Below, piece by piece: positions 43,475 to 54,510 of a stretch of DNA of 64,000 bases. The notes under the pieces are model-generated. The model made no database searches. It had not been told where the DNA came from and worked only from the letters and a program-made list of their open reading frames with translations. Each line of letters opens with the position of its first letter. Position 1 is the stretch's first letter. Both the position numbers and the translations under genes were made by a program. Source of the DNA: Peronospora farinosa (lineage: Eukaryota > Oomycota > Peronosporomycetes > Peronosporales > Peronosporaceae); contig CANTFK010000340.1 of NCBI GenBank assembly GCA_947646735.1, positions 185,466 through 249,465 on the forward strand, in the 5' to 3' direction.

Positions 43475-44375
43475 TAGATTTCGAAATTATCAATTATTGA
43501 TGTTCGATTTACAATACCAATTATTGATGGTAGTTAATTATTGTGTTCTTACAGTGAGTGATACAGTATTTTACCGCTCGTCCATAATTTATATATTACT
43601 GTCCTGTAAGTTTTCCATTTGAAAATTATGTCCATACTCCAACAAAAACAAAGTTGTCATTTGAATACATTGGTCCTCCATGACACACTTTCAGCAATGC
43701 TTCATTATACGCATTCGATCGCGATATCATTCTATCGACACACTATTATTTGTGTCCAGTATTTTTTTCTTTGTAGATGGCAGTGGAGCAATTTGACCAC
43801 ATATTGGCAAATTGGCACACGAAATATACTACGTGTGCTACGCACACGAATATGCGTAGCGTCTAGACTTTCATTGCAGTGCGAATGCAACAGAGCGTGT
43901 TCTTGAATGTAGAAAGAGAAAGGACACTGCTTCAAAATTGAAAAAGGTGCTGCGGTCAGCGAAGCTATCCGTGTCAACAAGTCTCGCTCCGTCTCCGATA
44001 AAAGCGAGACAGAAAGATACATTGGACGTTGGCTCGAGGTTTTAGCACAGCACCTGTCAATTTTTGGACACATTATCATACAGACATCGCTTATTTGCAT
44101 TGTCTTTCGATCGGTGCTCGTCTTATGATAGCCCTCTTATTCCAGCAGCACTATAATGCAAAGTATCCTTGTTCAAAATGTGCTTTTTCTATTTTTATTG
44201 ACAAAAGGAGATGAATTACCTTAATTAGGGGGTAGTATTATACAGTTTGCCCCAATCCGTGCTCTAATCACTACTCTTCTCGTCATTGGTAAAAAAGGCC
44301 GCTTCATATCTACCAATATAATATCATGTACCACTTTCACGGTACCGACAATCTCCTCCAGTTATCTCTCGTTTA
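43475..44375. promoter_or_regulatory. Divergent intergenic region between paralogues
   Basis: About 900 bp of AT-rich sequence separate the starts of two divergently transcribed coiled-coil genes. Short frames exist on both strands (43619-43906 and 43732-44100), but they overlap each other and have no recognisable composition. Confidence 0.4.
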
Positions 44376-45556
44376 ATGAGTGGGTTCGAGCGCATCTTAG
44401 CGCGTGTCGGCGGCGACGCCTTACGTTCGTATTGCTCGTCTGCCATTGAAGATGAGCTACACAACTTACAGAAGTGTATGCAGACGTGTTTAGATAAAGC
44501 CGAGCAGATAGTGAAGGTCCAGGAAGCCGTAGCCAAGTTGAACGTGCCGCTCAGTCGGGAGAACGCCGCGACTTCTGCTGACATTAAGCGCAAGTACGCG
44601 ACATTCAGCTCCGATCTCCAGAACTTTGTGGAGGAGCAACGTAAGCTTCAGGCAGAAGCAGTTGATGTCATTTCCGATGTACAGCAGAAGCAGAATGAGC
44701 AGCAGAGTCGGGAACGTGTCGCCAAGTTGTTGAGTAAGATTCAGCATCGGATTACACGCAAGCGCAGCGATGCGTGGATCGAAAAGAACCTTACAGATGT
44801 AGACATTGTTGCGGACATTATCAGAGATGACGAGTTGGCAGGGCAGGACAAGACACTACGAAAAGAGTTGGTACTAGTGCTGGATCACTTGATCTCTGCT
44901 GTGCTATTGAGTCCGTTGACGACTCAATTGACATTGCAAAAGATGGACACAGTACTGAAGAGACTGGCGGGTAGATACGGTGATATTGACGAGTATATTA
45001 CGTAAGTGCACGATGATTTTTTTTGCTGGTGTGAGATGATGACGAGTTCGTAAAGTTGTGACGGACATTGTGTGATTTGTTATGATATAGGTCTTCCAGT
45101 GAGTTGTTGACCAAGAAACTACCGACATATGCTCTACAGTATAAAGAGGGCACAAGTAATACGGACTCGAACAATATTGTTGATGCAGTGGAGGAGCCGC
45201 AAGTAAAAAGACAGCGAGTAGAGGCTGTTCCTGCTCCTCACTCCGATATATTGGTCAAGGTGGAGCGTACTGCAGCATTTGTTGCAGCAGCAGAAGCTGC
45301 AGGCACCGACGCGACGTACGAGGTCTTTGTATCAGACCTGCCGTGGGGAACCACGAGCGAAGCTGATGTGGCATCGTATTTTGGTATTGCTGGCGCAGTC
45401 GTGTCGGTGCAGATTCCTACGATGGCGGATGGAAGCACTGTAGGTGTAGCAGTTGTGCGTTTTGCAGCGTTGGAGGGAATGACATCGGCTTTGCGAATGG
45501 ATGGCTATCCCTTTCAGGGCAAAAACATCCACGTGGCTGTACACAAGTCCAATTGA
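44376..45556 (+). CDS. Coiled-coil and RRM protein (paralogue group)
   Basis: Exons 44376-45001 and 45091-45556 are joined by an 89-nt intron (AC|GTAAGT ... GATATAG|G) to give 363 residues. The N-terminus (GFERILARVGGDALRSYCSSAIEDELHNLQKCMQ) aligns with that of the neighbour at 43474. A long coiled coil follows. Exon 2 holds an Asp/Glu/Lys spacer with KRQR (a possible nuclear signal) and a C-terminal RNA recognition motif: RNP2-like VFVSDL, RNP1-like GVAVVRFA, and the final strand NIHVAVHKSN. RNP1 lacks the usual aromatic at one position, so binding may be weak. The RRM suggests a nuclear RNA-associated role; the coiled-coil part has no assigned function. Confidence 0.78.
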
Positions 45557-46157
45557 GGCAGGCTCAGTGCACATGCCGACGCTACGTATCATAGACCTTA
45601 GAAGCAATACGACCATACTTATTCAATATTCACGCTGTCTAAAAGTCCCGACATGATGCGTGACCTATCTTTTAATATATAGGCAGCCACGCCGACACGA
45701 CAATACCGGCAACTGGAACAACGGCTGCGAGCATTCGGTGGGAACTGGGCAGTTTACGTGGAGTTTGGACTCCCTCGCGCGCACATGATAGGGCGCCATG
45801 GACGCACTTGCGCCGCCGATCATTACAACCATTCCTGTTCACCGCCTCTGCACAAAAAATTTGGGCTTCATGCTTATGGCTACAGAGGCGACAGTTGACG
45901 TATGCGCGGCCGCCGCCGCGCCACAACACACAGGCAGCAGCGCGACGATGAATCTGACTTTGAGTCAACGCGGGAGGAGCAACAACAGCAGGAGGGGTGA
46001 AAAAATGATTACCAATGACACTTCACGCGATTCTACAAACATCGGAGTCATCGAGCACGGTAAGTAAGGAAACAGAGAAAAATCTACGAAGTCAGAGACA
46101 CTAACTTACATTCCCTGAAGATAAGACGACTCCAGATTGGTAGTCAATCGAGACGAC
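45557..46157 (+). pseudogene. Possible Myb/SANT-like fragment
   Basis: From about 45683 a plus frame is open for about 70 codons. It reads QYRQLEQRLRAFGGNWAVYV, then EFGLPRAHMIG, then GRTCAADHYNH, which resembles the helix spacing of a Myb/SANT repeat. A TGA near 45897 is followed in the same frame by a basic, then acidic Gln-rich stretch. It has no clear start and is preceded by an AG that could be a splice acceptor (atatatag). It may be an exon of an unrecognised gene or a relic. The rest of the interval, about 46070-46157, shows nothing. Confidence 0.3.
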
Positions 46158-47681
46158 CTACAGATGAAGCATCGTGGAGCAAGCCCCACGCTTTTCGGTA
46201 TATATAGTTTTCACATGCGATGACAAATAGCTGGAGAGCTTCTTTATGGCCCTGTAAACGACAAATCCAGGCATTCATCAGCAACACCATCAGCCAGCGA
46301 TTATTAAATCGTGTGTGTTGCTCCTCAAATCTACATGTAATACTTACAGGCGTAAAAACTCTGGCAGCTCACCTAGCGTAAGCTCGAGCTGTTCAACGGT
46401 CGCAAGCAAGTCGTACAACGCAAACTTGATCGTTGCCCTTTTTGGCAGATTAATGGCCACGGAGATAATCTTCTCGATCGTATGTCCAATCACGTTGGCT
46501 TCCTCATCTGTAATGTGCTTGTGCGCAAATAAATATCCGTCTACCTCGCCGGTGACGGTCAGGTATTTACGATCAAACAAATAAGTGCGCAGTTGATCCA
46601 CAGCCGCTGGAAATCTGACCAGCTGAGTAGAACCCTTCACCTTCTGGAGTTTAGCTACTAACTCTTGAATCGGCGAGAACTCGTCATCAGTATCGGAATC
46701 GGGCACTTCCAGCTCTAGCGCCAACTCTGTCAATTCTGGCACTTCCAACTTGACCGCAATTATGCCCAACGAGTCTTTTACCTCCAACTTGAGAGGAGAT
46801 TCCATAATTTTGGTTGCTGCTTCAACGTTTTTACAGATGCGTCCTTCGTCGTTACACAAAGCCTGTACATCATCAAACGTCACCGGCTCATCCTTCATAT
46901 GCCCAATTGCATCGAGCGGTCTGCTCAATAATCCATTTAACAATTTGTCACTTTCACTTTTCATATCATCTAGCTTCTTATCCCCACAACCCGCTGGAAT
47001 CTCCAGCTCCACATTCTCCACTCCTGCCATTCCCTCATCAGCCGTCACTATCTCTAAGCTCATCACATTCGTTTCGTCATCATGCTCCTGCTGCATGTCA
47101 ACTGTTTCACTTTTAACATTATTGTCCTCTTCACTATACTCCATTGCTCTCTCCATCTCTGTCATCTCACCAACTGATTCTATCTGCAATTCCTCGACAT
47201 TCGACTCCTCATTGTCCTGCCCTTCACTCTTGTCTCTCTCCACAACCTCGACAACATCATTATTCACCTCCTCGATTCTCTCAACTTTCATCTTTCTGTC
47301 CACAGAACTGGTTTTCTCTTCGTCTCCAATAACAATCTCATCCTTGTCCTTCTTCTCAATTGTCCTTCTCATCATTGGCCGCTTTCTCTTCTTTGTCTTC
47401 CTATTTATCTCTATATCGTTCATCATTGTATCGAATTGACACTGTATATCTATAATGTTTTGTAATTGTATCGATAACATCCTGGGCAGCCAATCACCAC
47501 TCGGTCGCAAATGTCCCGCAGCTGCTTGTAACTGGCGTAATGCCATTAAAGACGACGACGCATGACGCACATGAAGGTCAAGTGACGTCAACTCCTTCTC
47601 CACCACTTTATTTATCTGTTCTTGTAGTTCCGAGTGCCCCATACGTGTCAGAATGGACGCGTACACGACGTCGTCATTCAT
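46158..47681 (-). CDS. Coiled-coil acidic protein of unknown function (paralogue group)
   Basis: Exon 1 is 47681-46348 and exon 2 is 46251-46158, with a 96-nt intron (CCT|GTAAGT ... TTTACAG|G), giving 475 residues. The N-terminus (YASILTRMGHSELQEQINKVVEKELTSL) resembles the start of the two neighbouring coiled-coil genes. A basic patch (KTKKRKRPMMRR) is followed by about 220 residues very rich in Glu, Asp, Val and Met. A helical C-terminal part contains KYLTVTGEVDGYLFAHKHIT. Exon 2 adds a 31-residue tail. Unspliced, the frame stops at 46344, inside the donor site. No domain is recognised. Confidence 0.72.
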
Positions 47682-48102
47682 GTTATTGTTTGGCTGTCTG
47701 ACGACGATACATCAAATCTACCTAATTATGCGGACACATGGTGTGGCAATTGGTAAATTTTAATTTACCAAGAGACATAAGGTTAAGCAGATCCTAACTG
47801 AACCATACTAGCTATACTTTTTAGCGAGAGAACGACATCATTTTACGCTGCAGTGTATACTGGAATACAAAATAAATGATAGTAAGCTTGTGAGTGCTTT
47901 TGAAAATTTTATTCTGTCGGGTGGCTACTTATGTAGCTGCTGTTGATGTAGATTTAGTCATGTTGGCAGTGGTAGAACTTCTTTCGATCGTTTGACTTTA
48001 GGCGCAGATTAGAGTGATGCTCCCAGTACGCTTAGCACAAAATCGCACGGTACGCACACACCTGGACAAAATAGCTAACGACAGTCTAGTAAGTCTGCTC
48101 AC
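47682..48102. other. Intergenic, no gene seen
   Basis: About 420 bp of AT-rich sequence between the last host gene and the retroelement fragment. No frame or RNA gene was recognised. Confidence 0.5.
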
Positions 48103-49945
48103 ATGCTCCTAAAAACAATGAACGCTTAAGTGTTGGGGACAAACTGCTATTAAGTACCTAAAAAATGCAATTTCTGTACTACCTGGTGGTACTATCAAGC
48201 TATTGCCCCGATTCATTGGGCCATTGACGGTGGTCGAGGAGGTTGAAGACCTAAATTGTAGGCTCGCTCTCCCACCGTATATAAAGACGCACCCCGCACT
48301 TTACGTGGTCGTCTGAAACGGTATGTGTATCCACAAGATATCACATATCCGCATCAGTCTAACGAGACCGATGGTGACGCCGACTGTAAGGCGAGCGTCG
48401 TTGCCGAAAAGACGACGACAAGGCGAATTACTTCCCGTCAACGATGGCAAACTAGGCAAAGTACTCGGAGAGCGAAGAGGACTCCGCGTTTGACGAGGGT
48501 CTCTCATTTTCAGTCGCTCTAAAAGGTCAAAGCGAAGTTTCAGGCGGTCATTCCCCTGACGTTTCCTCGCCTTTGCATATTGGAGTTCCGAGGACAGTCG
48601 CGAGACCTGACTCTCGAGATCAGCCACCCGCCGCTGAAAGAAGCGTTCTGAGCCTGCGTCAGGACGTCAACAGGGTAGACAGCTGCGGTAGGTGGGCTTA
48701 ATCGCCACTCTTATCACGCGCATCCTGCGTTGGTGGATGTGCGCGGAAACAAACGCTCCTTTGTTGGAAGGATTTTAGCCCACCGCTATGTGAAGTAGAA
48801 GCCTTAGATCCTCGTCCAATAGAAAGGATACCCGAAAGATTTCGACTCTTGGGAACCGGTTGACGCTCTACGCATCGACGTACCGGGGCTGGTGTCCGCC
48901 TAGGAGCAGGAGCACTAGCTGCACCTTCTTTACTCGATCCAGACGGACTAGCAGAAGCGGCGTGGCGAATAATAACTGGGGGTAATTTACCACCCATTAT
49001 ATATCTAGCACGCCGAGTAGCGAAGTTGATTCGCTGTGACCGTTGCTTCATCGCTATTAGGATGCAGTATCGTACGACGCAAAAAATCATCTACGTGCTC
49101 ATTAGTTGGTTCTTTCGCCGCAACACAATGGAAAAAGGGGAAATACGACCCAGCATTTTTCTCTGTTGTTTTCAAGATGGAAGGACGCTAAAATCTTGTA
49201 AGTGTCGATAGTGGCACGCTCTAGGAGAGACGCACTACTCCCATCCGACCTTGACCATTCGGATGGTGGTGATATTAGGGATATGCCACCGGTCACGTAG
49301 CTTCCCTCGCGACGGCGGCTTGTAACACGTTTAAGTGTAGTCGGTGAAGCCTTAGTCTCCACTGAGGCGGACGATTTAAATCGCTGACCTTCTGTCGAGC
49401 TGCAGCTTTATCCATAGGAACAGCGTGCCCCAAACTAGTCGCTGCGCCGTTTAAGCAGGTGATGAGGCTATAACCTTAGTCTGTAAAAGCAAGGAACTTT
49501 CCTCAAGGGTAGGTCCCTCACCAATAAGGGACGAATGCCTCAATAACGCACTGTGCTCTCATCACTATGTGGCGATAGTAGTGGCGTGCTCTCGTTGTAT
49601 TTCACAATTAGAGACGGATACACCTCCTTAATTTGTAAATGGGATGGATCACTAAGCTCTGTTGACGGTCCAAAATTAGATGAAGGTGTTACAACCGAGT
49701 CATTAAGCGACGGCGGCGAATTCTCGGCGCGTACGTTTGGTGCTTGTACGGATGGCGTCTTTGAAGGCGAACCATCATCTCGGCCCCGTTTCGGTGGCAT
49801 GGGAGCGCCATGTGTGTGTAGCTTCGTAAGTTATCAAATACCGGCTGCTGTGGAGTGACTACGAGTGAAATAAGCGGCGCGTCAAAGACGGCTAGCATTT
49901 CAGTTAACTTCTTTGCGATGTTTTCAAAATATGTAAACATTCTTT
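48103..49945 (+). mobile_element. 3' fragment of a family C element
   Basis: It starts abruptly at sequence matching 24845 of the outer element (aaaaacaatgaac), within the region between integrase and the GPY/F module. It continues through PRFIGPLTVVEEVEDLN, a linker with stops, and a chromodomain remnant near 48730-48900 (FVGRILAHRYVK, then KGYPKDFDSWEP with stops between). It ends in the 3' untranslated part near 49945 (aagcggcgcgt ... aaaatatgtaaa). No LTR follows, so both ends are truncated. The antisense frame is carried on the opposite strand. Confidence 0.8.
48301..49800 (-). pseudogene. Antisense ORF, degraded second copy
   Basis: It begins MPPKRGRDDGSPSKTP at 49800, as in the family C copy. 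The pieces are 49800-49540 (ending after NESTPLLSPHSDEST), 49362-49102 (RREGSYVTGGISLISPPSEW ... LLERATIDTYK), 49090-48698 in a shifted frame (RINFATRRARYIMGGKLPP) and 48627-48301 (ADLESQVSRLSSELQYAKAR coiled coil, then RDPRQTRSPLRSPS). Stops and at least one shift break it, but order and key motifs match the copy at 25097-26554. The RSP tail, lost behind a TGA in that copy, is present here. Confidence 0.7.
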
Positions 49946-50260
49946 TGGTGGAGTGAAGCTCATAATTATTGATGACTTGATTCCAACTCTCCACTGGCGC
50001 CCAGACGACCGGCTAACAGAGGGGATACTCCGATTTCGTGTATAAATACTTTTCCTGCTTGTGTACCCGACGTTTGGGCGGGTTGCACTCTTCTCGGTGG
50101 ACTGGAGTCGATTAAAAACTAATTTTGTTAGGGATAGGAAAAGGCGGTTGCTTGGAATTTTTCACATGTTCGCGTTATTTTTGGGAAGCGCTATGTAAAT
50201 TCGTCCTGATCTATTTTGAGATCGCCTTATACAATGTCGATACTTTAGATTTTCACCTTC
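49946..50260. other. No gene recognised
   Basis: Sequence between two retroelement fragments. It contains a TATA-like cgtgtataaatac near 50038 and a G-rich stretch but no frame of note. It may be part of an LTR that I cannot delimit. Confidence 0.3.
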
Positions 50261-50956
50261 TGAACACTTAAGCCGTCTCGCGATCTTGTATTTGAATACT
50301 GAGGTTCACTGCGTCCAGTCGCAGTGAAATCATGTCTTGAAAACTTATGCAATCCCTGACCAAGCAATTCAGGAATGTGACTTGCGCCGATTTGCGATAT
50401 AAGTCCTTGATCGCCGGGTGGCTAGATAATTCAGCCCGGAAGAGAAGTCTGTAGGTGCATTTTGGATTAAATGAAACTCCGTTAAATGTTGAGCAATTAA
50501 ATTCTAATGGTCGTTTCTGCTTATTTATTGTAGTCCAAAACCTATTGCCGTTGTCGTCTTGTCGAATAAAATAAATTCTCGTTATGTGGCCTGCTCCAAT
50601 AGCCCCTGAACCAATTAGAATTGACCATGGCTTCTCAAAACCCTTAACGTTTGCCGACACAACCAACAAGCCTGACTTGTATTCCTGTTCCATGGAAGCT
50701 TCCACAGAACCACCTGATGCTAAGCCCTGTTTACCTCTACCTCCTAAAGATTCAAGAGAACTTAGTTCTTTCCCAGAAGGTCGTTCCGCGCGTACTGGGA
50801 GTTGACGTTTTCCCCTGCCGTGCTCGCCTTTTGGATAGGAGAAGGGTTCCGGCTCTGCCGATTTGAACGTTGCTTTCGCAACGGACAGCTAGGGCGGAGA
50901 TGCCTAGTGCTTCCGCACATGTAACATCTACGGATGTTACCTTTCTGCTCAGCAGC

Positions 50957-51797
50957 TTAAAGCTCAGCTTCTTCAGCATGGCTGAGGTCCATGGGTTCCG
51001 CCCTGTTAGAGGCATTTGATTGATACCATGACAGACCATAGCGAGCAAATTTAAAATTAAATTTAGCGTTAAACGCTATGTTCACTGCCTCTTCGAAAGT
51101 CGAAGACTGGACACGAGAAACTTCTGTCCTGGCGACCCCTGTACGAAGTCCTTCCATAAAAATGGTTACTCGGACTTCCTCTACCAGAGGGTCCTGCTGC
51201 ATAGCAGCAATGATAGTTCGCAACTCTTGGACGTAGTCCGACATTTCTTTCTTACCCTGTCGGGTATCTAAGAAGCGTGAGCGCACACGATAAGCCTTAT
51301 TAGGCGGTGCAAACACACAAGTTAATTGCTTTTCAAACATCTCCCATTTGGGAAATGCGGCATTTACAGAGACATTGCTCGTTAGAGCCACTCTCTAGCT
51401 CTTCAACCGAGCTTATAAATGGCCAAGCAACTCGTTGCGTATGTGACACAAGCATGGCGGCATCCATTGCCATTTCAACGTCTCGGATCCAGAAGAGATG
51501 ATTTTCTCCCTCCTTCCCCTCAAAGGTCGTTACGTATAAAACAAGTGGGCGAGCCTTTGGCTCTGCATTGGACACAGGTATCGGAATGTACTGTGTAGGC
51601 GCAGCTGACGCTGCCTGGACATGGACCTGCCCGAGGAGCGTTGCTTCATAACGCATAAAGGCCTCAAGACGAGCATTTAGAACCTCGGGCCCTTGGGCCA
51701 AAAGGGCCTCGATTTGATCGGGCCCGACGAACGCCGATAGTTTATCTAAGGCGAGTCGTTGTGCCTCAGAGAGGTGATTTTGATTCTCCATCCTCAC
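50957..51797 (-). pseudogene. Gag of family F element
   Basis: Capsid-type gag in two overlapping frames, 51797-51333 (MENQNHLSEAQRLALDKL ... VTTFEGKEGENHLFWIRDVE) and 51391-50957 (FPKWEMFEKQLTCVFAPPN ... RSRFLDTRQGKKEMSDYVQEL). A one- or two-base change near 51380 separates them. The order matches the other gags in this window, but its sequence is distinct, so it is a third family. Confidence 0.8.
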
Positions 51798-51851
51798 AGA
51801 GGGTCAGCCTTTAAAGACTCAGGTGTAGGATTGACTACAAGTGCTACCAAG

Positions 51852-52662
51852 TGTAGCGGAGCTGCACAGCTCTTTAACCAGAGGAAGACTTTTAGGCTGG
51901 AAGCCTCTTAGTTCTATAGAATTGAATAAATTTACGGCTAAAAGCCACTTAGTTCTAAGGAACTAATCAAACGACTTAAAGTCACCCTCTTCTAAGGAAG
52001 TAGGAGAGACTTTTAGTCAGCAAGCAATAAGCTTAAGGTTCGGGGAACCAACGCACAGAGTGCAGAACAAACTAGAAGCTTAGGGGTTCAGAGAATCTAC
52101 GCACGAAGTGCACAAGAGAACAAGTCAGAATGACTTGCAATTTTAAACTCAAAAGGAGAACTGATTTTATTTATGCATTAAGATTTTATGAATAGTCCTA
52201 CTCTAAGTACCATACACTAGATAATTACTATAATAGTAATTATTATATGCAGACTTTGCTATTGGATACGTGTCGTCTAAACATCTGTGTATGATGTACT
52301 TAGTACAGCGTTATCGATTATCGAATCCTAATCGATAAGATACGGTATTCGGTAATACCGTATACCGTAATACCGTATCTTTAACGCTTATACTTAATAC
52401 CTCTTAAAGAGAAGTATTAAGAATACATTATATGCAATAAAAGAAACTTCAACCGTAATGTACTTTCGGAATGATGTTACAACCGTCGTGTTACCCCGTT
52501 ACAACGGTCGTATTTATGACGACTTAACAATGTTCGTAATTACTTCGCAATAAAAACAAAATAAAAAATTAGAGTCAAATTTACTTATTACCTAATACTT
52601 GCACTTGAAACCTTCTGGAGCGCACTTGTGAGCTAGTAACGGTATTACTTAGAACCGTTACA
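51852..52662 (-). repeat. 5' LTR of family F element
   Basis: 811 bp. On the minus strand it runs from TGTAACGGTTCTAAG to GCTCCGCTACA, followed by ct and TGGTAGCAC. Its first part (52472-52662) matches the 3' half of the inner element's LTR in opposite orientation (tatttat..gacgac, aaaacaaaataaaaa, acctaatacttg, ccgttaca). A match of similar length lies at 27530-28302. Confidence 0.8.
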
Positions 52663-52892
52663 AGTTCTTCGTGAATGATCTGGTTTATACTACACTACAC
52701 TAAGCCATATTCCACATACTTGAACATTAGATCGCGGATCATCATATGTGGTTCACACAAAGAACCGGTTCGCGGTGGATCGAACATGAGATCGCGGATG
52801 CAATTCACCCGTGTGGTCCATGCGAAATATTTGGCGATCCACACATTGCAAAATGCCCACTTTTTCGCTTCCTCATATTCTTAAAAAGTGGG

Positions 52893-53474
52893 TGTAACGG
52901 TCTAAATATTCATATATCACACGAGCCGTGCATGCTGAACGGGATGGTCTTACAAGATACGTAGGTACTTAAGACCTGCCACTTGGGTGTTGAACATCAA
53001 TGTGACCCACCCTCGTGTATCTGATTTACACTAAATGTATTCACATCGTTAGATATGACGCCCAGCTGGGACTGGGCGTCATGGTGACGCTTCAAGCAGA
53101 CGTCACCTGCGAGCTTAAATAGATTATAAGCTCGCACGTTGGGATGCGCATCTAAAAAGACGCTTATCCGATCTTTATATTTGACTTATCCGTAGTTAGT
53201 GTTATATTTAATGATTTTCGATTAAATATAAGTCAGTCTTGAATTCTCTTATTACCGTCCACTGCGCACAAGAAGCTGAATAAGCTTCTGCATGACGTAA
53301 GTGAGACACTTGTTGCTTGTTCGTTGCACGGTTCACTTCAAAGCGACCGGCAATGGTTGGTACTCCGCTTTAAGCACCACCGCACGCGGATGTAAGACGG
53401 TTTAACCGCTTCTCACGCTGCCGAAGGTGTGTGCTCGTAGCACGTGGAAGATTCTTTTGAAGTTCCCGTCTACA
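52893..53474 (+). repeat. LTR of family D/E
   Basis: 582 bp. It aligns inverted with 56040-56614 and with the split LTR at 10881-11426 plus 27271-27287. It contains the stem agatatgacgcccagctggg / actgggcgtcat. It is related to, but clearly different from, the outer element's LTR (shared gtaagacggt.taaccgctt, aaggtgtgtgctcgtag). Confidence 0.85.
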
Positions 53475-53532
53475 CTTGGTAGCACTATTAGTCCTTTCCA
53501 CGACCTTCTGAGCGTGCGTGTGGACACGGATG

Positions 53533-54510
53533 TCCCTCAATATGGATTGGGGTGATTTTCCTCACCTCTCCCAACATCATAGGGAGGTGGCAGAGCATTT
53601 GGTGCAGGGACTTGGTGAACAGCCCTGGTCAACCTCTTGCATTGTCCTCCTGAGCAACATGTTGCTTAGTTGGAGCAATTTGAGTCGTTTGTGCTCGTAC
53701 AGCGTAGAAACTCGTCCGAGGTAAACATCCAAGCCACAGTGAGTTCATCAATAAGACTCATGATGAGCTTTTGCGTGATCAAGATCGGAATGAGGCGCTC
53801 AACAGAACTGTTGAGACGCTCTCGGCCCGGTCTAATCAGCCATGGCCCATTTGGATGGATCCTCCGAAGTTTGATGGGACTGCCCCACATACGATAGTCC
53901 ACTGATTTTTAGACGTGTAGCAATGCGGTATGGCGCAGATCATCGAAGGCGACACCAGGATGGTATCGTATGCCTTGTCAAATTTGCGTGTCAAAGTGTA
54001 GAGTGGGCTTACTCTGCGCTGATGGCAAACGCTGATGCGCTTCCATCATGGGCGATTTTTAAGTAAAAGATTCGCGCCATGTATCAGCCGCCTAACAACG
54101 AAGTGTTGCTTATGGCGCGCTTCTTTGGGGCACGACAGGCGAAACGCTCTCAGCAAGAGTATGTGCAGGCGATGCGTTCGCTGTCGGCGCCCAGTAATGG
54201 GTAACCGATACCGGAACGTATCAAGGTGGCCACGTTCATGAATGGACTTAGGCACGGCCCATCGCGTCAGGCCCTTTTCAAAAGGTGCCAGCGACGATGG
54301 AAGAGGCAATTGACATTGCCTTAGTTGAGGATCAATCCTACAACAGCGCCTCGGCGACAGCCTACAACAGCGCCTCGGCGACAGCCTATTACAGGCCGTC
54401 GGCCGAGAAGTCTGATTCCGCTCCTATGGAGTTAGGCAATGCAGACGTTATCTACTATAAGTGCGGCAAGCACGGCCACTACTATATCAAAGTAGGTGCT
54501 GGTGCCCAAA
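53533..54510 (+). pseudogene. Gag remnant of family D/E
   Basis: It aligns with the outer element's gag from MDWGDFPHLS (53539) through the capsid to a CCHC remnant (YYKCGKHGHYY). Stops are present at several places (for example tgatttttag near 53903, a TAA near 54061 and gggtaacc near 54198). A 24-bp unit (tacaacagcgcctcggcgacagcc) is duplicated at 54338-54385. From about 54510 it diverges from other copies. Confidence 0.8.

Larger units (their letters stand above)
50261..52662 (-). mobile_element. 5' half of a Ty3/gypsy element (family F)
   Basis: Minus-strand element. Its 5' LTR lies at 52662-51852 (811 bp), followed by TGGTAGCAC primer site and gag (51797-51333, continuing 51391-50957 after a shift). 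A CCHC knuckle (CYMCGSTRHLRPSC) lies near 50930-50890, then a protease start in which the DSG motif has decayed to GSG (VSANVKGFEKPWSILIGSGA) near 50650. It stops near 50261 with no RT, so it is truncated. The left end is not delimited. Confidence 0.78.
52663..54510 (+). mobile_element. Fragment of family D/E element: internal end, LTR, 5' gag
   Basis: 52663-52892 is the 3' internal end of an element, finishing in the purine tract ttaaaaagtggg. An LTR follows at 52893-53474 (582 bp, TGTAACGGTC to CCGTCTACA), then the primer site TGGTAGCAC at 53477 and degenerate gag from 53533 to about 54500. The LTR is therefore flanked by a polypurine tract on its left and a primer site on its right, as if two elements share it. 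Confidence 0.75.

Noticed and set aside
43619..44214. Overlapping short frames on both strands between the coiled-coil genes
   Set aside because: They overlap each other, have no domain and lie in AT-rich intergenic sequence.
46750..47439. Plus-strand frame of 229 codons opposite the acidic coiled-coil gene
   Set aside because: It is a Ser/Ile/Leu-rich mirror of the acidic low-complexity tract on the minus strand; no start context or domain.
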